DNA from: Flavobacterium anhuiense | GTDB lineage: Bacteria > Bacteroidota > Bacteroidia > Flavobacteriales > Flavobacteriaceae | Length of the DNA stretch: 64,000 bases | Reading direction: 5' to 3' | NCBI RefSeq assembly: GCF_004151235.1 | Contig: NZ_JUIV01000003.1 | Coordinates: 62,001-126,000 of the forward strand | Shown: positions 32,122 through 40,698 of the stretch, one piece after another | Numbering within the stretch: position 1 is the first letter of the stretch | Layout: every line of letters starts with the position of its first letter | Notes under the pieces: model-generated | The model's input: only the letters and a program-made list of their open reading frames with translations | Told to the model about the DNA's origin: nothing | Databases searched by the model: none | Made by a program: the position numbers and the translations under genes

Positions 32122-34287
32122 TTATTGCTTCAAGATTTTTTTCGAATACGAACCTTTACTATCGTTAACTTTTACAATGTAAACGCCTTTTGGCAATCGA
32201 GAAATTTCTACTTCTGCTTGATTTCCTTTTACAAATTTTACATTCTTCTTTAAAACTGGCTGTCCAGTAATATTGAAAACCTGTACTTCAGCATCTCCTT
32301 CATGATTCGTATCAATTTTTAAAGAATCATCTGTTTCATTCACAAAAATAGTCATATCATTTGAGCTTGTATTTTCAACTACAGTCGTTTGTGCTGCTAA
32401 AGCGCTTTTTGCTGTAGAAGATTCAACCTGCACCAACTGCCATTGCTGATTTAACCCTCCTGTATAAGACCAAACCTGAATATTAGCGCCATTTGCTGTA
32501 GAAACATTTTCAACGTCAAGCGATTTGCTACTGTTTACGTTTATAATTTTATAATAACCTGTGCCAAGACTTGTTACTGTCCATTTGAATTCATTTGAAG
32601 ATGAGAACGTTTTCTGCTGTACTTTTAATCCATCAGCTGTCCCGTTGTTTTCAACAGCCAAATACATTCCAGTTGATTTTACGATAATATAATAATTACC
32701 GCTTCCGTCAGGAACAAATTTCCAACGTTGGTTACTTCCTCCTCCGTTTGTTATATCATACTGCTGGATTCTGCTTCCGCTTGTAGTAGCATTGTCAGCC
32801 ACATCTAAACCTTTGTTACTGTTTCTTGAAATAATGTTATAATATCCAGGAAATTCGGTAGGAGGCGGTGTTCCAGAGCTCCAAGTAAAAGTAACAGCCG
32901 ACGAAGCTGGAACTGCATAATTAAATGCCGAAGATCCTGAAACCACTTTTATTGTATTTGACGAACCTCCAGAATTATATACTACAAGTGCAGTTGACCC
33001 GTCAGGGTTTTTGAAAGCAGCAGACTGAATACTGCTGTTTGTGCTTGAAGCCCCAATTCGCACAGCACCCGGTTTCACAAATTTTGAAATCTGACCAATA
33101 ATATAATACGCTACATTTTTAGTATAACTTGTGCTGTTATTTACTGTAATAGCACCTAAACAAGTGCTGCATCCTCCTGGAGTGCGTGGCCCTAAACTTG
33201 AATTATTTGCAGCATTCCATTCTAAAACTGTTTTAGACCAGTTATTTGTACTACCAATAACTACGTTTTGCATATGCCAGCCAAAATCTCCACTAAAACT
33301 TCCGCCAGAACCCGTGTATTGTTCTGTGAAATAAACGTTTTTATTGGTTTGAGTTTTTACCGTTGACATAGCTGAGATGTTTCCTAAATACAAGTGAAAT
33401 GCTGCTCCGTCAACATAAGAACTGTTATTTAAAACATCAATTGGATAGGCTGTATTGTCGCAATTGTGGTCAAAAGCAATGATTTTGATGTTTCCGTAAC
33501 CCGCTGCAGCCATTTGAGGTCCAAGTTGTTGATTAATGAAATTCTTCTGTTCTGTAGAATTCATCAGCATACTTGGTTCGTTGTTTGGATTTTCTGGCTC
33601 GTTTTGTGGTGTAATTCCCCAAATATTAATACCTTGTGCTTTCATAGCATCAAAATATTTTACGAAGTATTTCGCATACGCTGCATAATATTGCGTCTGT
33701 AGAGAACCTCCAACCCAAGCTCCATTGGTTTTCATCCATCTTGGTGCAGACCAAGGCGTTGCCAAGATTTTGATGTTAGGATTAATGAGTAAGATTTTTT
33801 TAAGGATTGGAACCAAATAAGTCAAATCAGGTCCGTTCAAGCTGAAATTATTCATGTTTGTGTCGCCCGAAGTTTCGTTATAACTGTAAGACGAGCTGCT
33901 TAAATCTGAAGCTGCGATACTAATACGAACTACACTTGCATTTAATCCCGTTGTCGGATTGTATAAATCATTCAACAATTGGTTTTGCTGAGTGGCAGCC
34001 ATTCCAGAAATGACTTCGCAACTTCCTTCGGTAAGGGTATAACCGAATCCGTCCATAGTTTGATAAGTAGTTCCTGCATTTACTGTTACAGTTGAAGGAT
34101 TTGTTCCTGAATTGGTTCCGAAACTTACAGTTGCCTGCTGCTGTAATAATTTAGTTTGATCTCCCGAGGTTATCCAAGGAGTTACTGTCTGAGCATTTAA
34201 GCTGTTCATGAATAAAAGCGTACCGCAACATAATAGTTTCAACGCTTTACTTACCCGAATTGTAGGTGTTTGAGTAGTTTTGTGCAT
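32122..34287 (-). CDS. Secreted GH30 glycosidase with ricin-B lectin and T9SS sorting domain
   Basis: A 721-residue secreted enzyme. After a signal peptide (to about 32) comes a GH30-type catalytic domain (about 45-470) with acid/base Glu230 in ITPQNEPEN and nucleophile Glu322 in VYFTEQYTG. A ricin B-type beta-trefoil (about 485-625) contains GYYNIISRNSNKGLDV and QQW/QRW repeats. A type A type IX secretion sorting domain ends the chain (GVYIVKVNDSKGSYSKKIL). GH30 members hydrolyse glucosylceramide, beta-1,6-glucan or xylan; the substrate is not settled. No polysaccharide utilisation locus genes are adjacent. Confidence 0.9.
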   Translation of the reverse strand: MHKTTQTPTIRVSKALKLLCCGTLLFMNSLNAQTVTPWITSGDQTKLLQQQATVSFGTNSGTNPSTVTVNAGTTYQTMDGFGYTLTEGSCEVISGMAATQQNQLLNDLYNPTTGLNASVVRISIAASDLSSSSYSYNETSGDTNMNNFSLNGPDLTYLVPILKKILLINPNIKILATPWSAPRWMKTNGAWVGGSLQTQYYAAYAKYFVKYFDAMKAQGINIWGITPQNEPENPNNEPSMLMNSTEQKNFINQQLGPQMAAAGYGNIKIIAFDHNCDNTAYPIDVLNNSSYVDGAAFHLYLGNISAMSTVKTQTNKNVYFTEQYTGSGGSFSGDFGWHMQNVVIGSTNNWSKTVLEWNAANNSSLGPRTPGGCSTCLGAITVNNSTSYTKNVAYYIIGQISKFVKPGAVRIGASSTNSSIQSAAFKNPDGSTALVVYNSGGSSNTIKVVSGSSAFNYAVPASSAVTFTWSSGTPPPTEFPGYYNIISRNSNKGLDVADNATTSGSRIQQYDITNGGGSNQRWKFVPDGSGNYYIIVKSTGMYLAVENNGTADGLKVQQKTFSSSNEFKWTVTSLGTGYYKIINVNSSKSLDVENVSTANGANIQVWSYTGGLNQQWQLVQVESSTAKSALAAQTTVVENTSSNDMTIFVNETDDSLKIDTNHEGDAEVQVFNITGQPVLKKNVKFVKGNQAEVEISRLPKGVYIVKVNDSKGSYSKKILKQ

Positions 34288-34662
34288 TCTTTTGTGGTTT
34301 TGGTTTGATAATTAGTTTTTTCTTATTTATTCAGTTTTATTTTATTAAAACATCACAATATTATGATTATTTTTACAATATTATCAATTTTTCAACTTTA
34401 CAAATACACATCAAATTAAAAAAATCGATATAACAAAAACTCATCTTATTGTTTTTCAAAACTCTGAAAAACAATATTTTAAAAAATTAAAAATCATAAA
34501 AAACTTACCTATCAAAACCAAAATAACTCATCATAAAATATAAAATCTATACAATTCCTTACAAAATGCGATTTTGCCTAGCAAATAAAGGCATATGACA
34601 ATTATCAGGAAGGCAAAAGAAAGATATATTGTATTTTTGCAGTTTACTTAAAATACAATAAA
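34288..34662. other. 375-bp A/T-rich intergenic region
   Basis: Separates divergent GH30 and globin genes. No ORF, RNA gene or clear repeat was found. The globin -7 box lies at the right end; I found no clear minus-strand TAnnTTTG box for the GH30 gene. Confidence 0.55.
34632..34639 (+). promoter_or_regulatory. -7 promoter box of the globin gene
   Basis: TATTTTTG followed by CA, 23 nt before the globin ATG, matches TAnnTTTG. No -33 TTG was seen. Confidence 0.5.
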
Positions 34663-35073
34663 ATGACAGCTTTAAAAGATATTTCGACAATAGAAGATAT
34701 TCAGCAAATGGTTAACAGCTTTTATGCAAATGTCAGAAAAGACGATTTAATTGGGCCAATATTTAATGACAAACTACAAGATCGCTGGGAACCTCATCTG
34801 CAAAAAATGTATAATTTCTGGCAAACCATTTTATTTGATGTTCGCGCTTATTCTGGAACACCTTTTCCTCCGCACAAACAATTACCCGTCGACAAAACAC
34901 ACTTTGACCGTTGGATTGCTATTTTTAATTCAACAATTGATTCGCAATTTGCAGGACCAATAACAGAAGAAGCTAAAATGCGAGCTACTAATATGGCTTT
35001 TATGTTCAGCCATAAAATTGAGTATTTCAGAAATGCAGAAAATGAAATGAGGAATGCAATAAAAAAATCTTAA
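34663..35073 (+). CDS. Group III truncated hemoglobin
   Basis: A 136-residue globin of the 2-on-2 fold. The proximal heme histidine is probably His80 in DKTHFDRWIAIF. The KMYNFWQTILFDV block is typical of group III, where a B/E-helix tyrosine and tryptophan line the distal pocket. Roles suggested for such proteins are nitric oxide or peroxide handling or oxygen delivery; none is proven here. The start has a -7 box at fitting distance and appears monocistronic. Confidence 0.9.
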   Translation: MTALKDISTIEDIQQMVNSFYANVRKDDLIGPIFNDKLQDRWEPHLQKMYNFWQTILFDVRAYSGTPFPPHKQLPVDKTHFDRWIAIFNSTIDSQFAGPITEEAKMRATNMAFMFSHKIEYFRNAENEMRNAIKKS

Positions 35074-35102
35074 AAAATTTCTTTCAAATAAAAGTAGAAC
35101 TC

Positions 35103-35110
35103 TATATTTG
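35103..35110 (+). promoter_or_regulatory. -7 promoter box of the 148-residue secreted protein gene
   Basis: TATATTTG, 38 nt upstream of the start, fits TAnnTTTG. The -33 element is not clear. Confidence 0.5.
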
Positions 35111-35148
35111 AATAAATGAATTAAACCCAAATCTATATTCTTTTATTT

Positions 35149-35595
35149 ATGAAAAAAATATTTTTTTTTATTGCAATCTGTTTCTCATTTTTAAATCAAT
35201 TATCAGCACAATCCCAAACTTCAGCTTCTAATTTATACAAAGGAACAGTTGACGGAAAAACTCCTATAACTGTTTACATTAAAACAGAAGAAAATCCTTG
35301 CACAGCAGATTTGATGTATACTTCTATGTATCGCTATAATAAATCTAACAAATGGATTCAGCTGAATATCACTCAAGGCAAAAAGAAAGAAAACGAATTT
35401 ATTATGGTAGAACAGGGCTTTAGCGGTGTTTTAATTTTGCAGAAAAACGGAAACTCCTTTACTGGTTTGTGGATTAGTCCTGATACTAAAAAACAATTGA
35501 AAGTTGAGCTAAAAGAAGCTGCCATGACTAAAAAAGAATCGGAAAATTTCGAAAAGACAATGGAAAAAGTAAATTATGAAAATAATGACTGCTAA
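35149..35595 (+). CDS. Secreted protein of unknown function
   Basis: A 148-residue protein with signal peptide MKKIFFFIAICFSFLNQLSA. The mature chain has alternating strands (LYKGTVDGKTPITVYI, FIMVEQGFSGVLILQKN), a Gly-Lys/Gly-Asn-rich middle and a charged C-terminal helix. Two cysteines are present (NPCTADL and the final Cys). I do not recognise a domain; the beta-rich start resembles small calycin-like or membrane-associated folds, which is only a suggestion. Confidence 0.6.
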   Translation: MKKIFFFIAICFSFLNQLSAQSQTSASNLYKGTVDGKTPITVYIKTEENPCTADLMYTSMYRYNKSNKWIQLNITQGKKKENEFIMVEQGFSGVLILQKNGNSFTGLWISPDTKKQLKVELKEAAMTKKESENFEKTMEKVNYENNDC

Positions 35596-35732
35596 AATTT
35601 GATTTTCTTCAAGCTCTTTAAAATCTACAAAAATGCAATAAAAATCAATTTCGAATAAAAATTTTGTGATGGATGATAAAAAATCGAGTCGTAAATTCGT
35701 AATTTTACATTTTAATCTACAACGTTTTCGAA

Positions 35733-37496
35733 ATGAATCCAAATATTGAAACCAATCCGTTATTAGAGCGATTGCCTAAACATTTACAGCAATTTATTAA
35801 ACCTCAAGATTATAGCGATTACACTCCTATCAATCAGGCGGTTTGGCGATATGTGATGCGCAAAAATGTAGATTATCTTTCTAAAGTTGCGCACGATTCT
35901 TATTTGGAAGGTTTACGCAAAACGGGAATCGAAATAGATTCTATTCCGAGCATGTACGGTATGAACCGAATTCTTAGCGAAATTGGCTGGGCTGCGGTTG
36001 CCGTTGACGGATTTATTCCGCCAAATGCTTTTATGGAGTTTCAGGCTTATAATGTTCTAGTTATTGCATCTGATATCAGACAATTGGAACATATTGAATA
36101 TACTCCTGCTCCAGATATTATTCACGAAGGCGCTGGCCACGCTCCTATTATTGCCAATCCTGAATATGCCGAATACTTGAGACGTTTTGGAGAAATTGGC
36201 TGTAAAGCGATTTCTTCTCACAAAGATTACCAAATGTATGAAGCGATTCGTCTGCTTTCTATTTTAAAAGAAGCTGAAGATACGCCACAAGAAAAAATCG
36301 ACGAAGCAGAAAAAGCGGTTGCCGATTTACAAAATGATATGGGCGAATTGTCTGAAATGGCTCAAATTAGAAACCTGCACTGGTGGACCGTAGAGTATGG
36401 ATTAATTGGAACAGTTGAAAATCCGAAAATATATGGCGCTGGATTGCTTTCTTCTATTGGTGAAAGCGCGCATTGTATGACAGATAATGTGAAGAAAATC
36501 CCTTATGATATTTCAGCTGCGAATCAGAATTTTGATATTACACAATTACAGCCTCAACTTTACGTAACACCAACTTTTTCTCATTTAAGTTTGATCTTAG
36601 AAGAATTTGCCAACAAAATGGCTTTACGAACCGGAGGACTTTCTGGAATTCAAAAACTGATTCATTCAAATGCTTTAGGAACTATTGAATTGAGTACGGG
36701 TTTACAGATTTCAGGAGTTTTTACCAATGTCATTGAAGAAGAAGGCAAACCAGTTTACATCCAAACAACAGGAAAAACGGCTTTGGCTTATCGTGAAAAA
36801 GAATTAGTTGGCCACGGAACTTTAACGCATCCACACGGATTTGGAAGTCCGATTGGGAAATTGAAAGGTTTTAATCTTGCAATTGAAGATATGAGTCCGA
36901 AGGATTTACAGGCTTATAATATTATTGAAGGTGAAAAAATAAAACTAGAATTCGAAGGCAATATTATTGTTGAAGGTGAAATTATTACGGGTTCACGTAA
37001 CCTTCACGGAGAAATTATTTTAATCAGTTTTAGAAATTGTACCGTTACACATGGAGAAACTGTTTTGTTCCAGCCTGAATGGGGTAATTATGATATGGCC
37101 ATTGGTAAAAAAGTAATTTCTGCTTTCTCTGGACCTGCCGATGTGAATAGTTTTGATCTAATTAATATTGTTCCGTCAACTAAAACCATCAAAGCAAAAC
37201 ATACAGATGAACGCGATGACTTAGAGCATTTATATGCCACTGTTCGCGAAATAAGAACTAATAAATCTTCTAAAACAGAACTGAAAAACGTTTTTGAAAA
37301 ACTTAAAAATAATCATTCAAACGACTGGCTATTATCTGTCGAAATTGCTGAACTTTTGAATGATTCTGATGAAAAACAGCTTTTACAGGAAGTTCTAGTT
37401 CATTTAGATCAATTGAAAGTAAAACGTCCTGAAATTGCACATTTAATTTCTGGCGGTTTGGATTTGATTTTTGATAATTTGCCACAAAGGCACTAA
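35733..37496 (+). CDS. Aromatic amino acid hydroxylase
   Basis: A 587-residue pterin-dependent phenylalanine (or tryptophan/tyrosine) hydroxylase. The iron site is in PAPDIIHEGAGHAP (His131, His136), with a third ligand Glu221 in HWWTVEYGL. The catalytic core spans about 40-345. A C-terminal extension of about 230 residues contains mixed alpha/beta sequence (KKVISAFSGPADVNSFDL) with no recognised domain, as in other flavobacterial members. Substrate is not settled. The last residues QRH and the stop codon come from a dispersed repeat. Confidence 0.9.
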   Translation: MNPNIETNPLLERLPKHLQQFIKPQDYSDYTPINQAVWRYVMRKNVDYLSKVAHDSYLEGLRKTGIEIDSIPSMYGMNRILSEIGWAAVAVDGFIPPNAFMEFQAYNVLVIASDIRQLEHIEYTPAPDIIHEGAGHAPIIANPEYAEYLRRFGEIGCKAISSHKDYQMYEAIRLLSILKEAEDTPQEKIDEAEKAVADLQNDMGELSEMAQIRNLHWWTVEYGLIGTVENPKIYGAGLLSSIGESAHCMTDNVKKIPYDISAANQNFDITQLQPQLYVTPTFSHLSLILEEFANKMALRTGGLSGIQKLIHSNALGTIELSTGLQISGVFTNVIEEEGKPVYIQTTGKTALAYREKELVGHGTLTHPHGFGSPIGKLKGFNLAIEDMSPKDLQAYNIIEGEKIKLEFEGNIIVEGEIITGSRNLHGEIILISFRNCTVTHGETVLFQPEWGNYDMAIGKKVISAFSGPADVNSFDLINIVPSTKTIKAKHTDERDDLEHLYATVREIRTNKSSKTELKNVFEKLKNNHSNDWLLSVEIAELLNDSDEKQLLQEVLVHLDQLKVKRPEIAHLISGGLDLIFDNLPQRH

Positions 37497-37555
37497 GACG
37501 CAAAGTTTTTTACTTTTTTAAGTTTACTTTTCGACTCTGCGTCTTTGCGAGATTC
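37481..37555. repeat. Dispersed repeat GCCACAAAGGCACTAAGACG type
   Basis: Left arm GCCACAAAGGCACTAAGACG (37481-37500) continues to CAAAG, and the right side has TCTGCGTCTTTGCGAG. The pair can form an imperfect inverted repeat. The left arm overlaps the end of the aromatic amino acid hydroxylase gene, providing its stop codon TAA at 37494-37496. Confidence 0.75.
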
Positions 37556-37557
37556 TT

Positions 37558-38193
37558 TTATAGCTTTGATCCCAAATCCTGACTTAATTCAGTTTCAGAC
37601 TCAATAGTTTTTCCGTTATATTGCAGTTTCCAGCCCATCGAATTGGTCATGATTAAAATCTTAGACAATTCGCTTATTAGTCTGTTTTGAGCGTTTGTTT
37701 TAAGGGTAGATTTTTCGATTTTCTTAGCCAGATTCGCTTTTACCGATTTATTGATTTTATTGTAATCATCTCCCGTAAACGGATTCAGTTTGCTTTGTTC
37801 AACATCGTAAAACTGAATATCTGGGTTTATGGTAATTTCCTCTTTCGGAATATTTAAAATCGTGATGGTTTTATTTTTTTCATCAATATCATATTTCATT
37901 TGATGAAGATCATAAGCCACCGTTACGTTGGCATTGACCACAATTAATGCTTTTTTCTCAAAAGAAATCATGTCCATCAAATACTTCTGCTGGTTTTTAT
38001 AGGTAATGACCTCTGAAAAATGTCCTTCGGTTACAACCAATTTACCAACATTAAGAATCTGCTGCTGAATTAAATTGGTGTTATATTGAATATCAGAATC
38101 GTCGTCTTTTTTGAACTGGCAATATTTAAACCCCAGAACAATTATTAAAACAATAACTCCAACACCTATAATTCTTTTAATCAAGTTTTGCAT
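37558..38193 (-). CDS. DUF4230 family membrane-anchored protein
   Basis: A 211-residue protein with an N-terminal membrane anchor (about 7-24, KRIIGVGVIVLIIVLGFKY) and an extracytoplasmic body. The LVVTEGHFSEVITYKNQQKY and ALIVVNANVTVAYDLHQM segments match the DUF4230 family as I recall it. Function is unknown. It is downstream of a repeat and convergent with the hydroxylase gene; the tamL gene lies upstream on the same strand about 180 nt away. Confidence 0.82.
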   Translation of the reverse strand: MQNLIKRIIGVGVIVLIIVLGFKYCQFKKDDDSDIQYNTNLIQQQILNVGKLVVTEGHFSEVITYKNQQKYLMDMISFEKKALIVVNANVTVAYDLHQMKYDIDEKNKTITILNIPKEEITINPDIQFYDVEQSKLNPFTGDDYNKINKSVKANLAKKIEKSTLKTNAQNRLISELSKILIMTNSMGWKLQYNGKTIESETELSQDLGSKL

Positions 38194-38242
38194 TCCTCTA
38201 AAATATTTTAGACCAATTTACTTCTTTTTATTCTTTTTCCCT

Positions 38243-38366
38243 GCCACGAATTCACGAATTTTCTCTAATTTTTTGTCTATTATTTTTTCCAATTTCACAA
38301 ATTAAAAAATCCGTTTAATTCAATTATAAGCAATACATAGATTATAATAATTCGTGAATTCGTGGC
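38243..38366. repeat. 18-bp inverted repeat GCCACGAATTCACGAATT
   Basis: Perfect arms at 38243-38260 and 38349-38366 enclose 88 nt. Each arm contains two staggered ACGAATT words. It sits between the DUF4230 and tamL genes and could form a large cruciform or RNA stem. Confidence 0.85.
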
Positions 38367-38373
38367 TAAAAAA

Positions 38374-40698
38374 TTAGAACGGATAACCGATAGCGATATT
38401 CAGAATTAGATTGTCTTTTCTCCAAGAACTGCTTCCGAAATTAACATCATCAATTAACCATCTTTGTCCGTCTGGCAAAGCAGGATTTCTGAGCGGAATT
38501 GCCAAGTCTGTTCTTAAAACAAAAAACGATACATCAAAACGTAAACCTACTCCAGCGCCAACAGCAATTTCTTTCATAAAGTCTTTTGAAATTTCTGCTC
38601 CAGGTTTGTCCGGATCGGCATGCAAAAGCCAAATATTTCCCGCATCTAAAAACACCGCTCCTTTCACAATGCTAAATAGTTTTGCTCGGTATTCGGTATT
38701 AAATTCCAACTTCAAATCGGCTGATTGATCAGGGGTATAATTATTATTTGTTGGAGGCGGGATCACATAACTTCCTGGCCCCAGAGTTCTTGCTCTAAAA
38801 GCTCGAATACTATTGGTTCCTCCAACTACAAATTGTTTTGATGCGGGAAGTGTATTCGAATTTCCGTAGGCAAATCCAGCTCCAACGATCAATCTGCTTG
38901 CGAGTTCACTTTCTTTTCCTAGTTTTAAATAATGCCTGAAATCAGTTCTGATTTTTACATATTGACTAAACGGAACATCAAATATCGTTTTAACTTTATT
39001 GGGATAATCTGCACCTGTAACCAAACCTGTAATATTTCCTGCCAAATCTAATTCGCCATTAAAATAAATAGTGTTTTTTCGGCGTTTCTGCATCGTGTTA
39101 GTGTAGGTATAATTGTAAGTTGGCCCAAAAATTAACTGTTTCTCAATTACTTTTCCTAATGCTGGATCATCTTTTATATCTTCTAAATATTCTGGCGTTA
39201 CATGATTTGGACTTACATATGTCACATCTATAACATTCAATTGATGCTCTTTTCGAATATTTTCTTTCCATAAATAACCAAAAGAGGTATTGAAAGAATT
39301 CAGCGCATACAATTGTGTACGTTTTTGGTATTCATAACGAATTGTTGCCTTGGTTCTTGGCACATATTCGCTGTTTCCTTCAATATGAAAAGGAGTTATA
39401 AATCTCGGCCAAGTTAAACTAACTTCTCCACCTAATTTATAAATATTTTTCCCCTTGTTGACTCCGCCTAATTGAAAATCGGCTCCTCCAAAAATCGAGG
39501 CGGTAAACAATTCTGCACCACCCAAAAAGTTTCTATTATTCCAGTTCAAATTCAATTCTGTACCAGTGTAACTTGCTGAATTGGTTTTCCCGATAACTTC
39601 GACACGAATAAACTTTTTAGGTAAAAGAGTTAAGTAATAATAGGAATCTAAAGCATTATCAATACTGTCTGAAGGCTTAAATTCATTTTTAACAAAACTG
39701 AAAGTTCCTAGATTTACAAAACGGTTCAGAGTCAAATTATGATCTGTTCGGTTGTATAAATCCCCTTTTTTAAAATAGATTGTTCTGTCATAGACTCTCG
39801 GTTTAAAAGTCTCTGCAGTATCAATAATCGTAAAATCTTTGTACTGTGTGATATTCTTTTTTCTATAAACCATACTATCGTTGGCCAGAGAATAATTCGG
39901 ATAAACAAAAATGTTATTTATTTTATATGCTCTTAAAGCTTTTGCAGGCGTTTCATCTTTAATAACCAATCTTATTTTTACTTCGTGATCGCCCTTACTG
40001 CTGTCTACTTTTGCCAGAAGATAATCGGGACTGAAATAGTAATATCCTTTTTCTTTCAACCTGGCATCGATACGTTCTCGTTCTGCTTTTATAACATCCA
40101 AATCATAAGGTTTTCCCACTTTCAATAAACTGCGTCGGCTTGATCTGGCAATTATTTTTGACATTTTTAAAGAATCATCTGGAAATGTGACGCTTTTAAT
40201 AATATATTGCTTTTTGGGAACAACGGTATATTCTGCCGTAACTCTTTTATTACTTACGGTAGAATCGGCACTTACGCGAGTTTTAAAATAACCTCTGTTT
40301 TCTGTAAAATTTCGTAAAACTGAAGCGTTATAATCTAAATCTACTTTGCTGAAAAGCACTGGCTCTTCTCCCACTTTAGTTCGAAGCCAATATCTAAAAC
40401 CTTTTTGTTTTTTAGGTTCGCCAGCAATATTATAAAACCATAATTTCGGGCGTAATCCTAAAAACGTTTTATTCGGTTTTGGGCGAAGAAGTCCTTCCAA
40501 CTCCGTTTCGAGTGCTTTTCTATCTTTCTTTTTCATAATAGAATCTTTCACTTTTACCGAGCCGCCTGTGTACAACAAATCGCCTTCTGGAAGATATTTT
40601 GTATTACTGCATCCAAAAACAAAAAACAGGGATATCAGTACAAAATACTTTGCAAAATGACTATTTATATGATTACGTTTTTTGTTCATTTCCTTCAA
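38374..40698 (-). CDS. tamL: TamL-type BamA/TamA-family outer-membrane lipoprotein
   Basis: A 774-residue Omp85 protein with a lipoprotein-type N-terminus (FFVFGCSNTKYLPEGDLL), three or more POTRA-like repeats and a C-terminal beta-barrel ending in a phenylalanine-containing strand (ILNIAIGYPF). The barrel includes the signature-like VVGGTNSIRAFRARTLGPGSY. It partners with TamB in moving lipids or proteins to the outer membrane. Its start overlaps the tamB stop by 26 nt; an ATG three codons downstream would still leave overlap. The lipidated form is characteristic of Bacteroidota and called TamL. Confidence 0.9.
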   Translation of the reverse strand: MKEMNKKRNHINSHFAKYFVLISLFFVFGCSNTKYLPEGDLLYTGGSVKVKDSIMKKKDRKALETELEGLLRPKPNKTFLGLRPKLWFYNIAGEPKKQKGFRYWLRTKVGEEPVLFSKVDLDYNASVLRNFTENRGYFKTRVSADSTVSNKRVTAEYTVVPKKQYIIKSVTFPDDSLKMSKIIARSSRRSLLKVGKPYDLDVIKAERERIDARLKEKGYYYFSPDYLLAKVDSSKGDHEVKIRLVIKDETPAKALRAYKINNIFVYPNYSLANDSMVYRKKNITQYKDFTIIDTAETFKPRVYDRTIYFKKGDLYNRTDHNLTLNRFVNLGTFSFVKNEFKPSDSIDNALDSYYYLTLLPKKFIRVEVIGKTNSASYTGTELNLNWNNRNFLGGAELFTASIFGGADFQLGGVNKGKNIYKLGGEVSLTWPRFITPFHIEGNSEYVPRTKATIRYEYQKRTQLYALNSFNTSFGYLWKENIRKEHQLNVIDVTYVSPNHVTPEYLEDIKDDPALGKVIEKQLIFGPTYNYTYTNTMQKRRKNTIYFNGELDLAGNITGLVTGADYPNKVKTIFDVPFSQYVKIRTDFRHYLKLGKESELASRLIVGAGFAYGNSNTLPASKQFVVGGTNSIRAFRARTLGPGSYVIPPPTNNNYTPDQSADLKLEFNTEYRAKLFSIVKGAVFLDAGNIWLLHADPDKPGAEISKDFMKEIAVGAGVGLRFDVSFFVLRTDLAIPLRNPALPDGQRWLIDDVNFGSSSWRKDNLILNIAIGYPF

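Noticed and set aside
32122..34287. Complete polysaccharide utilisation locus around the GH30 gene
   Set aside because: No SusC/SusD pair, sensor or other glycosidase is adjacent; the neighbours are ilvA and a globin.
34288..34662. Possible small RNA in the A/T-rich spacer
   Set aside because: No stable GC-containing hairpin followed by a T run and no promoter-terminator pair was seen.
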